DNA from: Prostheceraeus crozeri
Lineage: Eukaryota; Platyhelminthes; Polycladida; Euryleptidae
Assembly (NCBI GenBank): GCA_907163375.1
Contig: CAJQUW010006351.1
Location: 310,001 to 374,000 of the forward strand
DNA length: 64,000 bases
Direction of reading: 5' to 3'
This document shows positions 13,851 through 27,740 of this stretch, piece by piece. Position 1 is the first letter of the stretch, and each line of letters begins with the position of its first letter. Position numbers and translations under genes: made by a program. Below the pieces are notes generated by a model. That model worked only from the letters and a program-made list of their open reading frames with translations. It had not been told where the DNA came from and made no database searches.

Positions 13851-15278
13851 TTCAATGCTCCTCCTGCGAGAAGTCTGGGAAGAAATGTGATAAACTTCCG
13901 CGAAGGTCCTACTGTAAACCCAGCATCTGAATTTGAGTCATTTATGTTGTTTATCGACGATCGGATGATCCGCACATCATTGCGGTACACCAATCGAAGA
14001 ATGCGTTCTCTTCAAAAAAAGAAATTTTTCTACGAGGAATTCAAAGCAGGCATCGGGGTTATAATTCGTGCCGGAGCTGATCGCGATAACATGTCTAATA
14101 TATCGTCTCTGTATGACTCCACTGATAGTCGTCCATTTTATAGATGCGCGATCTCTTCCACCAGATTGAAATTACTTCTCAGCCACATCATCTTCGACAA
14201 CAAAGTAACACGGCGTGATCGACAAATCACTGACAAGCTTGCTGCGGTGAGGGAATTCTGGGACTTGTTTACTCAGAATCTTCGAAGACACTACGTGCCC
14301 TCGGCAACTCTTACGGTAGATGAGCAACTCTATGCCTACCGTGGTTATTCACCCGGACGATCGTATATGCCCCAAAAGCCAGCTAAGTATGGGATAAAAA
14401 CTTTCTGGATCTGCGACGCAAAAAATGGCTACGCATTGAAGCCCTTGCCGTATTCTGGCTCAACAGGAGTGAGAGCAGTTGGCCTTGCGAAATCCATCGT
14501 ACTTCAACTTGCTGAACCGTACTATCAGACACGTCGAAACATCATAACTGACAGGTACTTTACCTCATTTGATCTTTCTAAAGAACTGTTGGAAAATGGA
14601 CTGACCATAACTGGTACCATCATCGCCGCTCGACGTGAAGTACCATCTGTTATGAAGACAACTAGAAACATTCCACAGTTCGAGACACGAAATTTATGGA
14701 ATCATGAACATAGAGTACTTTTGTCATCATATGCCCCAAAACGAAACAAGAATGTGCTACTTTTGAGTACCCAACATTCGTCTAACAGCATTTCCTCCCG
14801 TGATGATCGGAAGCCGACTGTCATTCTTGATTATAACTCCGGAAAAGGCGGAGTGGACGTAATGGACGCGCGAGTTGAAGATTTCACTTGTCGACGTAAG
14901 ACACGACGTTATCCGCTGCTACATTTTTTCAATATGCTAGACGTAGCCCTCGTCAACTCCTTCCTCATCATGTCAGAAAATGGATACACGAGAAGTCGAT
15001 CAACCTTCATAAAATCTGTGGCCCGACAACTTGCCGATGCAAATATGAACCGAAGATTCAATGACAGTCAAATCTATGCGCAAACCCATCATGCATTTAC
15101 AGCACTTGGAATAAGTCCACCAGAGAGACAAAGGCTTTCCCAGCCACGAGACAACAAGCCTCGCAAATGTCAAGTTGCCCAATGTAGAAAATCGACAAGA
15201 AGACGGTGTGCTCGCTGCTTTATTTACGTGTGTACTATCCACCATGTTGACAACATTATCTGTTTCCACTGCGCCTGA
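13794..15278 (+). CDS. piggyBac transposase catalytic core and C-terminal cysteine-rich domain
   Basis: A 494-codon frame, 560-620 residues being usual for the family once the acidic N terminus is added. The enzyme cuts and pastes at TTAA. Catalytic acidic residues sit in family motifs: D176 in LTVDEQL, D253 in IITDRYFTS (usually DNFFTS) and D355/D358 in GGVDVMD. The C-terminal 36 residues hold the Cys/His-rich zinc domain (KCQVAQC, RRRCARC, CTIHH, CFHC). The first about 12 codons are out of frame with homology, so the printed Met is probably not the real start. The core is open throughout, so the element is young or only lightly damaged. Confidence 0.88.
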   Translation: MMVLYPIQQTVSPNGIVWKFNAPPARSLGRNVINFREGPTVNPASEFESFMLFIDDRMIRTSLRYTNRRMRSLQKKKFFYEEFKAGIGVIIRAGADRDNMSNISSLYDSTDSRPFYRCAISSTRLKLLLSHIIFDNKVTRRDRQITDKLAAVREFWDLFTQNLRRHYVPSATLTVDEQLYAYRGYSPGRSYMPQKPAKYGIKTFWICDAKNGYALKPLPYSGSTGVRAVGLAKSIVLQLAEPYYQTRRNIITDRYFTSFDLSKELLENGLTITGTIIAARREVPSVMKTTRNIPQFETRNLWNHEHRVLLSSYAPKRNKNVLLLSTQHSSNSISSRDDRKPTVILDYNSGKGGVDVMDARVEDFTCRRKTRRYPLLHFFNMLDVALVNSFLIMSENGYTRSRSTFIKSVARQLADANMNRRFNDSQIYAQTHHAFTALGISPPERQRLSQPRDNKPRKCQVAQCRKSTRRRCARCFIYVCTIHHVDNIICFHCA

Positions 15279-15839
15279 AATTATCAATCCTGCGTAAGTG
15301 CTTTTTGCTGTGAACATAAAAACTTGTGATTAGGCTTAAAACAATGTTTATTCATCACGCTTTTGATAAGAAAGTAGTTACAGCCCTAGTAAGGTCGTAT
15401 GTAGTTGTATTTCAGAGTATACATGTATGAACGGTATATTTTGATGTCACCATATCATTTGGACATTTGCCTTATACAGTTTTTCATAGTACTTTACTGA
15501 GATGATCTTATTATAAGTAATTTGTTCATGTTACGAAAGATTCATGATTTTGTTGATAAAGAAAGTCGTATTACTGATAAAAAGATCGTTTTCATTTTTG
15601 GCAATTATCACCAATAGGCCTACTCATGTATTTAATTAATGGCCTATGCTATACAATCATTATACAAAGTAAACTAAGTGATGAATATTGATAATGAAAC
15701 ATAAGAAACACTAGTGATTCAATTTGCAATGCTTTTGTTCGCTTCAAAACACTAAGATATCATATTAAATGACTTGTCTACACTCGTAGACAGGTGAACG
15801 AAATATGATGGTAAAAGAATCCGAACGTTTGAGGGTTAA

Positions 15840-17907
15840 CCACGAGCCTTAGGTAAAATGCCTTAGAGATTGGCTATATGCATGCACATATGGATGCAAA
15901 CTGAACGGTTTCTTGGCTATGAGCTATTGGTTTGGGCTACAACCTAATCGCATTTACCTAATGTTGCATTTCCCCAAGCCAGCCTATCGTAATTATAATC
16001 CTGCAATATTTTTATACACTGCATGTTCAATATTTTCATCTACAATCAACGATCAAGGTCACTTAACTATCACATGTTGATTTTAAAATTTGGCGGATGA
16101 CTGAAGGTCGAAATTCCATCTTTTGCAGCGAATTGCGTGTATTTGTATTTCTTAATCTATTCGCGGCTGTTTATGTTTAAATGGCACATAGAATTACGAA
16201 CTTTCACATAGGAAAATGAAGTAATATGTAAGTTTGCTAGGTTTACGCTCATTTATACAGCATCATTTAATTAGTATTAGCACATGAAAAGATCTAATTG
16301 TTCAAATATTTGACGATGAACAAATCAACAAAAATGAGATTAGCAATGAATATATCCCGTAAGTTTTATATGTCAACATTTTATGGCTACTGAACTGAGA
16401 GCCTAACTAGCCTGTCTGACTGTGATACAATTTTTGATGCATCCGGTGATTAACATCATCAGTTAAGGTTCAGAAAATCAAGTTCCTATTTCTATCAGTT
16501 GGGTTGAACCTACATACAAGGTTTATAACCTACATTGCGGTTATTGCAATGTAACGCATACTTCATTTGAAGGAGCTATACTTCGGGTTGTACGACATAA
16601 CTTGAAAATCAGTAGGTTGCCTTCTACACCGCTCGTTAAGACATCTGGTGATCACATTCTTTCATTTGAAATTATTCAAATTATCAACTTAGTGAGCATG
16701 TAGTGTATCTGAACATGCGTGACTGATTACAGAGAGCGTCTGTTCAACAACTACGATTATGACTCCCCTGCTCTCATGTTTTTTTAAGTGTGAACACGAA
16801 ATTGAAATATTTTGACCACTACTTTATTCCGCTTGTCATGAGCATTCATGAAATTTGTTGTAATTGATCTTATCCCGACCATTTCCTTTTGTATTTTAAA
16901 ACTTTATCGCTTGGTCACATTTTTGGTCATTTAAGGTTCATCGTATAGGCTATACGCAAGCCTGTACAATTCTTACTTTTATACCTGTGACGTGAGATTT
17001 CCATGACACTTGAGATTCACTGTGTTTCAGCTATGCACATGATCGCGGACTGCTGTTCAGACCTTTGTGTGGTGAGTGATGGTCTCGATTTTAACGTAAT
17101 GCTGTGTTAATGAAATATACAACATTATGTCTGCAATCGGTCTTCTTAACAATACCTTTGATTGTTTTCCGGATTTTACTTATACCTAACCGCGGTACCT
17201 TAAATTCACATATGCAGACAAACCTTTTCCCTTTGTATTCTGCGGTTTCCATTGTTTCGTCCTATCAGCTAGACTATGGACAAGTATATCCAGTTGTTAC
17301 ATTCATTATACCTTCGATTGTTTTCCAGATATTAGTGATGAATTACAAGCAACACTAATTATCAAGATTGCTGTTTTTTGCGGTGATTTTTAAATGCATT
17401 TGTAATTGTTTTGACTACAATTGGTTGACACAACTTAGTACAGGCATTTTCAGCGATGTTCCTCTTTTCTATACCTTGGAGTTGTTTCTCTATATGCGCT
17501 TCGGACTGTCCGATCATTATCGTATCTAAGATATTCGGTCTTCATTGCATAAATGTCGCAAGTCATTTTTATCCTATCTGACCTTTCTATGCTGTGCTTC
17601 CTACTGTAATAGAGTATGTAAAAATTGAGAACTCGATATTCATCTGTCGTCCTTCTCCCATGTCAACATTTGAATTTGGTGCAGCTATTGATTTTTGGAG
17701 TACCGCCTACATCAAGCTTTCCACCCGTGACCTTTATGACGTACTCGGGATTTTTCCAGAGTTTTGTGCACCATTCTCAGCAGAGTTCATATTTTGATGG
17801 ACAATAACATTTCTTGAAACAAAATATTGTTTGAACTCGTTTCACTGGTGGAAGATAGCGATTCAACCGACAATTGAATTTTGAAACAAAACCATCGCAT
17901 CGATGAT
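15840..17907. other. Right part of the foldback loop, no recognised gene
   Basis: About 2.1 kb of loop sequence between the piggyBac and the right arm. Frames at 17104-17358 (hydrophobic, starts MLMKYTTLCLQS) and 17594-17797 (starts MLPTVIEYVKIENS) are unlike any transposase I know. If the element ever had its own gene it should be here, at 11555-12277, or lost. Confidence 0.55.
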
Positions 17908-19257
17908 GTAGTTACTGTACAATACCGGTATTTACCGGTCGTAGGAGTGCTGGAGTGTCGGAGAAGTGTGTGTTCAAACTCAGACTGGATTAGTAGAACA
18001 CTCTTCCACCGGTTAGAGCACTGTACAAACTCATTTTCCATGTAGCACCAATTGATTTGTTCATAAATGGGCAGTATTCTTGTAGTTACTGTACAATAAC
18101 CGGTATTTACCGGTCGTAGGAGTGCTGGAGTGTCGGAGAAGTGTGTGTTCAAACTCAGACTGGATTAGTAAAACACTCTTCCACCGGTTAGAGCACTGTA
18201 CAAACTCATTTTCCATGTAGCACCAATTGATTTGTTCATAAATGGGCAGTATTCTTGTAGTTACTGTACAATAACCGGTATTTACCGGTCGTAGGAGTGC
18301 TGGAGTGTCGGAGAAGTGTGTGTTCAAACTCAGACTGGATTAGTAGAACACTCTTCCACCGGTTAGAGCACTGTACAAACTCATTTTCCATGTAGCACCA
18401 ATTGATTAGTTCATAAATGGGCAGTATTCTTGTAGTTACTGTACAATAACCGGTATTTACCGGTCGTAGGAGTGCTGGAGTGTCGGAGAAGTGTGTGTTC
18501 AAACTCAGACTGGATTAGTAGAACACTCTTCCACCGGTTAGAGCACTGTACAAACTCATTTTCCATGTAGCACCAATTGATTTGTTCATAAATGGGCAGT
18601 ATTCTTGTAGTTACTGTACAATAACCGGTATTTACCGGTCGTAGGAGTGCTGGAGTGTCGGAGAAGTGTGTGTTCAAACTCAGACTGGATTAGTAGAACA
18701 CTCTTCCACCGGTTAGAGCACTGTACAAACTCATTTTCCATGTAGCACCAATTGATTTGTTCATAAATGGGCAGTATTCTTGTAGTTACTGTACAATAAC
18801 CGGTATTTACCGGTCGTAGGAGTGCTGGAGTGTCGGAGAAGTGTGTGTTCAAACTCAGACTGGATTAGTAGAACACTCTTCCACCGGTTAGAGCACTGTA
18901 CAAACTCATTTTCCATGTAGCACCAATTGATTTGTTCATAAATGGGCAGTATTCTTGTAGTTACTGTACAATAACCGGTATTTACCGGTCGTAGGAGTGC
19001 TGGAGTGTCGGAGAAGTGTGTGTTCAAACTCAGACTGGATTAGTAGAACACTCTTCCACCGGTTAGAGCACTGTACAAACTCATTTTCCATGTAGCACCA
19101 ATTGATTTGTTCATAAATGGGCAGTATTCTTGTAGTTACTGTACAATAACCGGTATTTACCGGTCGTAGGAGTGCTGGAGTGTCGGAGAAGTGTGTGTTC
19201 AAACTCAGACTGGATTAGTAGAACACTCTTCCACCGGTAAGAGCACTGTACAAACTC
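17908..19257 (-). repeat. 175-bp satellite array, right arm (about 7.7 units)
   Basis: Same unit as the left arm in reverse orientation and nearly identical. The second unit from the loop carries AAAACACTC at 18172, the complement of the GTGTTTTACT variant found at the same rank in the left arm. The inner end breaks off at a different point of the unit (GTAGTTACTGTAC) than the left arm does. Confidence 0.94.
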
Positions 19258-19630
19258 ATTTTCCATGTAGCACCAACAACTTTTCTGGAAAATCTTATCA
19301 TTTTTTGAAAAAATCGGTTTTTGGCGGTTTTTTCCGGTTGTTCGTGTAAAGAAAGTGCTGGAAGTTGCTGTACAAACTCAGGTTTTTGCTCTTGTATCTA
19401 AATTTTTCTATCGGAATGCTGTACAAACTCGCTAACCAGGTAGCACCAATACTTGCACCAATTTTTCGAATTTAAATTTGAATTTTGAAGGTGAAGGAGT
19501 TCGAATTTTGGAAAACTTTTTGGCTGTACAAACTCTGCGTCATCAGTAGTACCTAAACATGTGGTTTCCTATTCTGTACAAACTCTATTCAAAAAGTTGG
19601 TGTTGAAGTTGGTGCTAACTTCAACGACAT
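19258..19630 (-). repeat. Right outer inverted-repeat segment
   Basis: Inverted copy of the left cap. CTGTACAAACTC (the motif's complement) lies at 19574, 19524, 19419, 19368 and 19246. The spacings from the tip (50, 105, then an extra 51, then 122) equal the left ones apart from one additional 51-bp segment (19368..19418) that brings a fifth motif copy. Confidence 0.88.
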
Positions 19631-19639
19631 CACTACTGC
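19631..19639 (+). repeat. Right 9-bp target site duplication (CACTACTGC)
   Basis: Directly follows the terminus ...CTTCAACGACAT and matches 2177..2185 at all nine bases. Confidence 0.92.
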
Positions 19640-20193
19640 TGCCATTAGCATCCATGATTCTGCTACTCGTGCCAACTACGATCTTCGCACATTGTGAGTT
19701 ACTCTTGTCAATATCGACATTTCCAAGGCCTTCGATTGCGTTTGCCATGAGACTCTAATCAAGAAATTCATCCTGCTAAAGTACCCAGGGCTCTAATTTC
19801 ATCACCTGACTTCATAGCTTCCTTAGTAATCGACACAACCATCGATAAATGGTGTTCTCAGCAAACCCTGCACTGTCACTTCTGGTGCTATTCAAGGCTC
19901 TAAGTTAGGTCCCTCTATCTTCAATTCGTTTGCTAGAGATCTCGTAACTGCATATCATGAAACATATATGGTTTTCATTGCATCGATTTTGAGGAGTACA
20001 TCTCCATTAGAACTGCTTCGCACTGAACTTGCAAACATAAATGATTGGTGTACTTCAAACGAGTTGACCATCAACAGCAATAAGTTCAAGATAATTTTAA
20101 CCCCAAGACGTCGTACAGATCTTCCCCATCTCATGCTTCCAACTGACATCGAATTACATGCAGTAAGTTAAACATACTTGGTGTGACCTTAGG
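19640..20193 (+). pseudogene. LINE reverse-transcriptase relic, 3' part
   Basis: Continuation of the LINE interrupted at 2185. It carries the RT catalytic block NIDISKAFDCVCHETLIKK, then VTSGAIQGSKLGPSIFN (the GxxQG-xLGP block), then WCTSNELTINSNKFKIILTPRR and KLNILGVTL. Several stops and shifts; the YADD box region near 19955-19985 is degraded. The match of block order across the insertion proves that the two halves were one copy. Confidence 0.78.
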
Positions 20194-23396
<3,203 letters not shown>

Positions 23397-23819
23397 ATGA
23401 TATTTACACAACATGATTTCTGTGCTTTCACGATTCGGGTGAATACATGTCAAACTTCCTCGACAGATGATGACCTTTTAACAACAATGGAGCGATTACT
23501 TTGTCAAAAGCAAATTCAATCTTCATACATTCCTTTGGTTGTTGACAGGTATCTGATTAGTGATCATAGCTTCATTCGTTCATACTTAAACAGCCGGTCT
23601 GCTGTTGTGTTTTCATTATTCAATTTTTCACACTTACAGTTTCGAGCAGATTCGTTGGGACACCCTTACAAAATTGATCAACTAAGTGATTTGTGTGAAT
23701 TGGTTACTTCTGCTTTTAAATTATTTCTTTCTATGGATAATTTAGATCGGGAAACACATTTAGCCTACCTTTACTATCATATGCTTGATATATCTATGAC
23801 TCATATCATTGACCTCTAA
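23397..23819 (+). CDS. Hypothetical 140-residue frame
   Basis: Open frame beginning MIFTQHDFCAFTIRVNTCQ and ending DISMTHIIDL. Composition is protein-like: mixed charged and hydrophobic residues, helical patches such as DQLSDLCELVTSAFKLF, no low complexity. I do not recognise the family. Length in AT-rich sequence makes chance unlikely but possible. It lies upstream of the broken Tc1 and the repeat-borne gene at 25455, on the same strand, and may be part of that larger element. Confidence 0.4.
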   Translation: MIFTQHDFCAFTIRVNTCQTSSTDDDLLTTMERLLCQKQIQSSYIPLVVDRYLISDHSFIRSYLNSRSAVVFSLFNFSHLQFRADSLGHPYKIDQLSDLCELVTSAFKLFLSMDNLDRETHLAYLYYHMLDISMTHIIDL

Positions 23820-24032
23820 TTTAAATTCATGAACACATTGGAAACTAACCAAAACTATTCCCGTTTCTGATGTTTCTGTAAGTGTTTTTACCTACCACCA
23901 TAGGTTCATTTTGTGAAATCAATTACTTGAATAACGACAATTATTAGCTATATTATTGGTAATCTTAAATTCAAATTTAACTGTCAATACAGAAATTGAT
24001 GTCTCTTCGTCAAATGATTTGTTTGATTAGTC

Positions 24033-25451
24033 ATGGATATTCACCCACCACAGAGAAATCGAGTCATAACCCGTGGTACAAATGCCGGTCTTTCTATTCG
24101 CGAAATTTCGAAAGCCATTGGTATTCCTCGCTCATCGTTATATAATATAGTGAAAAGATACCTAAAAATTGGGTGCCGGACAACTTTACGAGCCGGAAGG
24201 TGCGGTAGCAAAAGAAAATCTGGTGTTCAACACCACAGACTTATCGTACGAAGGAATAAAAAGAATCCGAGACTCACGGCGCAGGACATTACAAGGGAAA
24301 CAAAGCCGCATCCTGTTCATACTGTTCGCCTAAGACGTAGCGAGGGTGGTCGAAAAGTGAAGAAAGCGATCAGAAAACCGCTGCTAACGAAAGCCATGAA
24401 AAAGAAGAGATTTGTTAGGGCAAAAGCCCATCGACATTGGACAATGGCAAAAAGTAAGTGTCACTTGGAACCATTTATCTTACCGTAGATCATCAACTAA
24501 GATTTTTCTGCATGCTGTAATTGAATAAATTGATTATAATATTTAGAGTAGCACTACCAATGTAATTAACACATGTAATGACAGGCCGAAAATGTGTTTT
24601 TGACTTAATTATGCTCTTTAGTTCTCGTAGGCCTACTGTATATAATGATTTTATCTATCAAAATTTGATTTGTTGAGGCACAAACAGTGGTGTATCTTTT
24701 TTCAGGTTATTTTCTCGGAGGAATCTGTACATTCGAAGTTCAATTGCAACAGCCTCGTTACGTGAGAATTGGAGATGAGCTGATCCCCGCAGCTCACATG
24801 GCACAATCTCACAAACACACCCAAAGGTGATGATATGGGGTTGCATGTCCCAACATGGTTTGGGTCGAATTCGTCGTGTAGAAGGGAGCATGAACTCCCA
24901 ACAATACATCAATGTCACCATCCAGGAACACCTGAAACCACAGACCCATCAATGGTTCCCAGAATATCAGTGGATACTGCAGCAGGACAACGCGCCCTGT
25001 CACATTTCGAGGAGATTGATGGACCTTTTCTTCAATGAGGAAATTGATGTTCAGCAGTGGCTTTCGAATACTCCTGGCATGAACACCATCGAAACGTTAT
25101 GGGCAATCGTGAAGCAGAAGTTGCGGCGTGTGACTCTTGTAAGCAAAGCTGACCTAATCAGCAATATTCTCAACATTTGTGTGCTCGACAGTGAGATGAG
25201 CCGACAGATACAACAAAACTGCGAACGATTGATAGCCAGAATGCCTCATCGTGTTGAGGCTTTGTACACAGCAAAAGGTGGTCATGCCAGATTTTGATGA
25301 ATGAATACTTAAATGCACTTTTGTAAAAGTGGTTCAATATAGTTTGGGTGCTCTTTTTATAAAAAAACTTGTTTTGAAATCCATAGGAAAGCAAAATGGT
25401 GTGTTTCTGTAACTTTAATAACGGGTGTCCCAACTAATCTGCTCGAGACTG
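24033..25451 (+). pseudogene. Tc1-type transposase element, degraded
   Basis: The N-terminal frame (24033-24488) has paired helix-turn-helix features (LSIREISKAIGIPRSSLYNIVKRY) and a Lys/Arg-rich linker. The catalytic part follows: VIFSEES near 24706 (first Asp of SDES is Glu), then KVMIWGCMSQHG, LQQDNAPCH and TPGMNTIETLW in a frame from 24827. Second Asp and Glu are separated by 34 residues, the Tc1 DD34E spacing; SPDLNP has become TPGMNT. A GTAAGT at 24454 and TTTTTTCAG ending 24705 could bound a 252-bp intron just before VIFS. At least two further shifts remain. The right terminus ends ...GCTCGAGACTG before TA at 25452; a matching left terminus was not found. Confidence 0.8.
24454..24705 (+). 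other. Possible intron within the Tc1 transposase
   Basis: GTAAGT donor after HWTMAK and a pyrimidine-rich TTTTTTCAG acceptor directly before the conserved VIFS block. The exon frames do not join perfectly, so it may be an ancestral intron in a dead copy or an insertion. Confidence 0.4.
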
Positions 25452-26620
25452 TACATGCAAATGGCGTCTGCACACCCAGAGCACCGTCTAACACATGCTG
25501 TGTGTCTAGAGAGAGTTTGCTTCGTCTGCTTCGAAAAAGGAAATCGCGATTTCATGAGACTGATCACCGATGCAAATCATGACCTGATCAATGAACATCT
25601 TATTATAGGTTATGATCTTCACGACAATAGCAATGTCAAAGATATTGTTGGGTCCAGTGGAGATAGGATGGATGAGCAACTGACTCACTCACTTTTGAGC
25701 ATGAAAGGACATCATCCACAGGCGGACATCCTCTAAAGATGGCGAACTCATTCCTCATCGTCATCAGAGTGTGCAAGCACATTGTCACCGAGAGCTAATG
25801 TCTCCCATGAAAATGTTCTCCATATTCGAAATGAGCTGAATTTGAGTGGACACAAAACACTGAAGTTATGTAAAGCAATAAGAACTGTCGATAGCGAAGT
25901 TATTGAATCTAACATCACACATCATCTGAAATACGTTGATCATAAGCTTGAAGATCTTTTTGAAGTTGAAGTGATAGATCCTTGTAAAATTGAGAATCAC
26001 AGCTACTGAAAAGCAGTCTCAACCTGCTGTTTACTGTAAGGACATCAACAGACTTATAGACACTGTATGTACCGCTCGAGATTATGATCGATTTCATTGC
26101 TTACTCAAAATTTGTATCGACGGCGGCGGTGGGTTTTTGAAAATAAGTTTGTGTATTTTTCCACTACACACTACAGACAATCACGGCGTTCACACTACAG
26201 ATTCCGGCGTTCAGAAAATATTGATTGTGGCAATTGCACCTGGCGTACAGGAAAATTACCCGAATTTATTGAAGTTGTGGGAAAAGTCGGATTTGAAGTC
26301 TCTTGCAATCGATCAGTGTCACAGTTGCCTGTGATTTAAAAATCGCTGTCTTCCTAGCCTTACGTCTCATGGCTCGATGTACGCTTGCTGCTGGTGCAGC
26401 TCCAGAAGGGACAAGTTGGTTGAGATTCGACGACCAAGGATATTCCAATCATTTAGTACAAAATATTGGGAGTTTCACAATGACGGCAAAAAATAGCTAG
26501 AGCTAAGTATTCTGAAAGCGTGAATCACCTGTCAATCATTAAACCCGATAATTCGTCCGTTGAAGTTCTCATGGTCGTTCCAACACCAGAATTACATTTG
26601 CTACAATGTATGATGGAATT

Positions 26621-27216
26621 AGGGTTGCACCGGATATCCGGGACCGGATAGTTGAATACCGGTTAGTGCATCTATGAAAACTTAACATATTCATTGCCAA
26701 TTAATTGACATATGACATCAATTTCATTAAATTATAACCTAAATGATAACTGTTTCGAAGTAAAAACAATTCGACTTTTGTCTCATCTTCGTCCATGTCG
26801 AAATTACCATCATATCCGAAATTTAAAGATAAGTTTCATTTGCATTTACTTGTAAAATTAACCAACGATAAATATATATGCGTATTTATATATTTCATAA
26901 AGATTGCAGAATGACATGGACAAATTTGGATATTTCTCTTCATAATTTACATACTGCTGCGGCTACACAGTGCAATCGCTTGAGTATAACCTGCGATGTA
27001 GTCTGAAAGATCTCGCGTTTGAAAATAAACGATTTCTATGTCAATAAATGAGGTTGAAATAATATTCATTCAATTTCTCTCTATTCAAACAATGGATATT
27101 TCACGGTAAAAGCGATGAACATGCGTGTAAATGTGCAATATACAATGTCATTACATAATACGTAGTTGGTTAACACATGAACTACCCGGTCACGGATAGA
27201 CAACTATCCGGTGCAA
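26621..27216. mobile_element. MITE with GGGTTGCACCGGATA ends (about 0.6 kb)
   Basis: Left end AGGGTTGCACCGGATATCC, right end ...ACTATCCGGTGCAAT, several more CCGGATA words near each end. Its right half, inverted, is homologous to 63461-63720 (shared CGCTTTTACCGT, ATATCCATT, AGAGAAATTGAATG). It sits inside the reading frame of the gene at 25455. A clean target duplication is not visible; the right tip has diverged. Confidence 0.72.
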
Positions 27217-27613
27217 TATTAAAAAGCATTATTTTCTTTGGGGGGGGGGGGTTACAGGAAATTCATAAATGCATCTTCTTTCCAAAATGGACGTTCTAGC
27301 GTCACTTTGTCCATTGAATTGCTTGCCTAACGTGCGGGCCTTTCGCTGCTTTTTGAAGGCACGTCTGCCACATACACATGCTATAATGTCGGTGCACTTA
27401 AATATTTTAACGTTTGTTTTCCGGTTGTGAATTCCTGCTTCGGCGATGAACTTCAGGCCGGATATTTGACTTATCTGAAGGAATTTGAAGATGCTTACCT
27501 GGATCTTGGTATTAGCATCACTCAAAAAGTCCACGCAGTCACTCACCACGTAGAAGAATTTTGTGTGACAAAGAACGAAGGCCTTGGCAAATGGTCAGAA
27601 CAAACGGTGAAGC

Positions 27614-27740
27614 CAGGGATTGCAATTCACCCAAGAAAAAAACCCCGGAAAATCGGGAAAAACCAGGGGTTGAATGCATAAATTTGAAATATTTACATTA
27701 GATTAATTTCGCAAAAAAACCCGGAAAATTGCGATCCCTG
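27614..27740. mobile_element. 127-bp hAT-type MITE with 8-bp target duplication
   Basis: Starts CAGGGATTGCAATT and ends AATTGCGATCCCTG, flanked by GGTGAAGC at 27606..27613 and 27741..27748. Removing it and one duplication rejoins coding sequence that continues into MHHDSLNIWKSYKRH. An 8-bp duplication and CAGGG tip indicate hAT. Confidence 0.88.

Larger units (their letters stand above)
12282..15835 (+). mobile_element. piggyBac-family element (3554 bp) flanked by TTAA
   Basis: Bounded by TTAA at 12278..12281 and 15836..15839, the piggyBac target duplication. Terminal inverted repeats are 13 bp (CCCTCAAACGTTC left, inverse at right). A second inverted block, GTTCACCTGTCTACC...GTAGAC, lies subterminally at 12291 and 12470 on the left and near 15775-15802 on the right, the same layout as the internal repeats of known piggyBacs. 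It encodes the transposase at 13544..15278. Being intact at both ends, it looks like a late insertion into the foldback loop. Confidence 0.92.
2186..19630. mobile_element. 17.4-kb foldback-like DNA element with satellite-built inverted arms
   Basis: A 17,445-bp insertion that begins ATGTCGTTGAAGTTAGCACC and ends with its exact inverse complement, flanked by the 9-bp duplication CACTACTGC. Outer inverted segments (322 bp left, 373 bp right) lead into arrays of one 175-bp unit in opposite orientations, about 25 units left and 7.7 right. A 6.35-kb loop (11555..17907) separates the arms. Long inverted arms of tandem repeats with 9-bp duplications are the hallmark of foldback (FB) elements; 9-bp duplications also fit the Mutator superfamily. 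I recognise no transposase of its own. The loop holds an independent piggyBac, and the left arm holds a hAT-like element and its duplicate. It is inserted in a dead LINE, within beta-tubulin intron 2. Confidence 0.88.

Noticed and set aside
13670-13993. 107-codon minus-strand frame over the piggyBac gene
   Set aside because: Shadow of the acidic N-terminal coding region on the other strand.
17787-19202. Minus-strand copies of the same frames, including one of 121 codons
   Set aside because: Same satellite in the right arm; the longer one merely runs into loop sequence.
27237-27252. Poly-G run as a regulatory or quadruplex signal
   Set aside because: A single homopolymer tract, more likely repeat decay or sequencing length noise.
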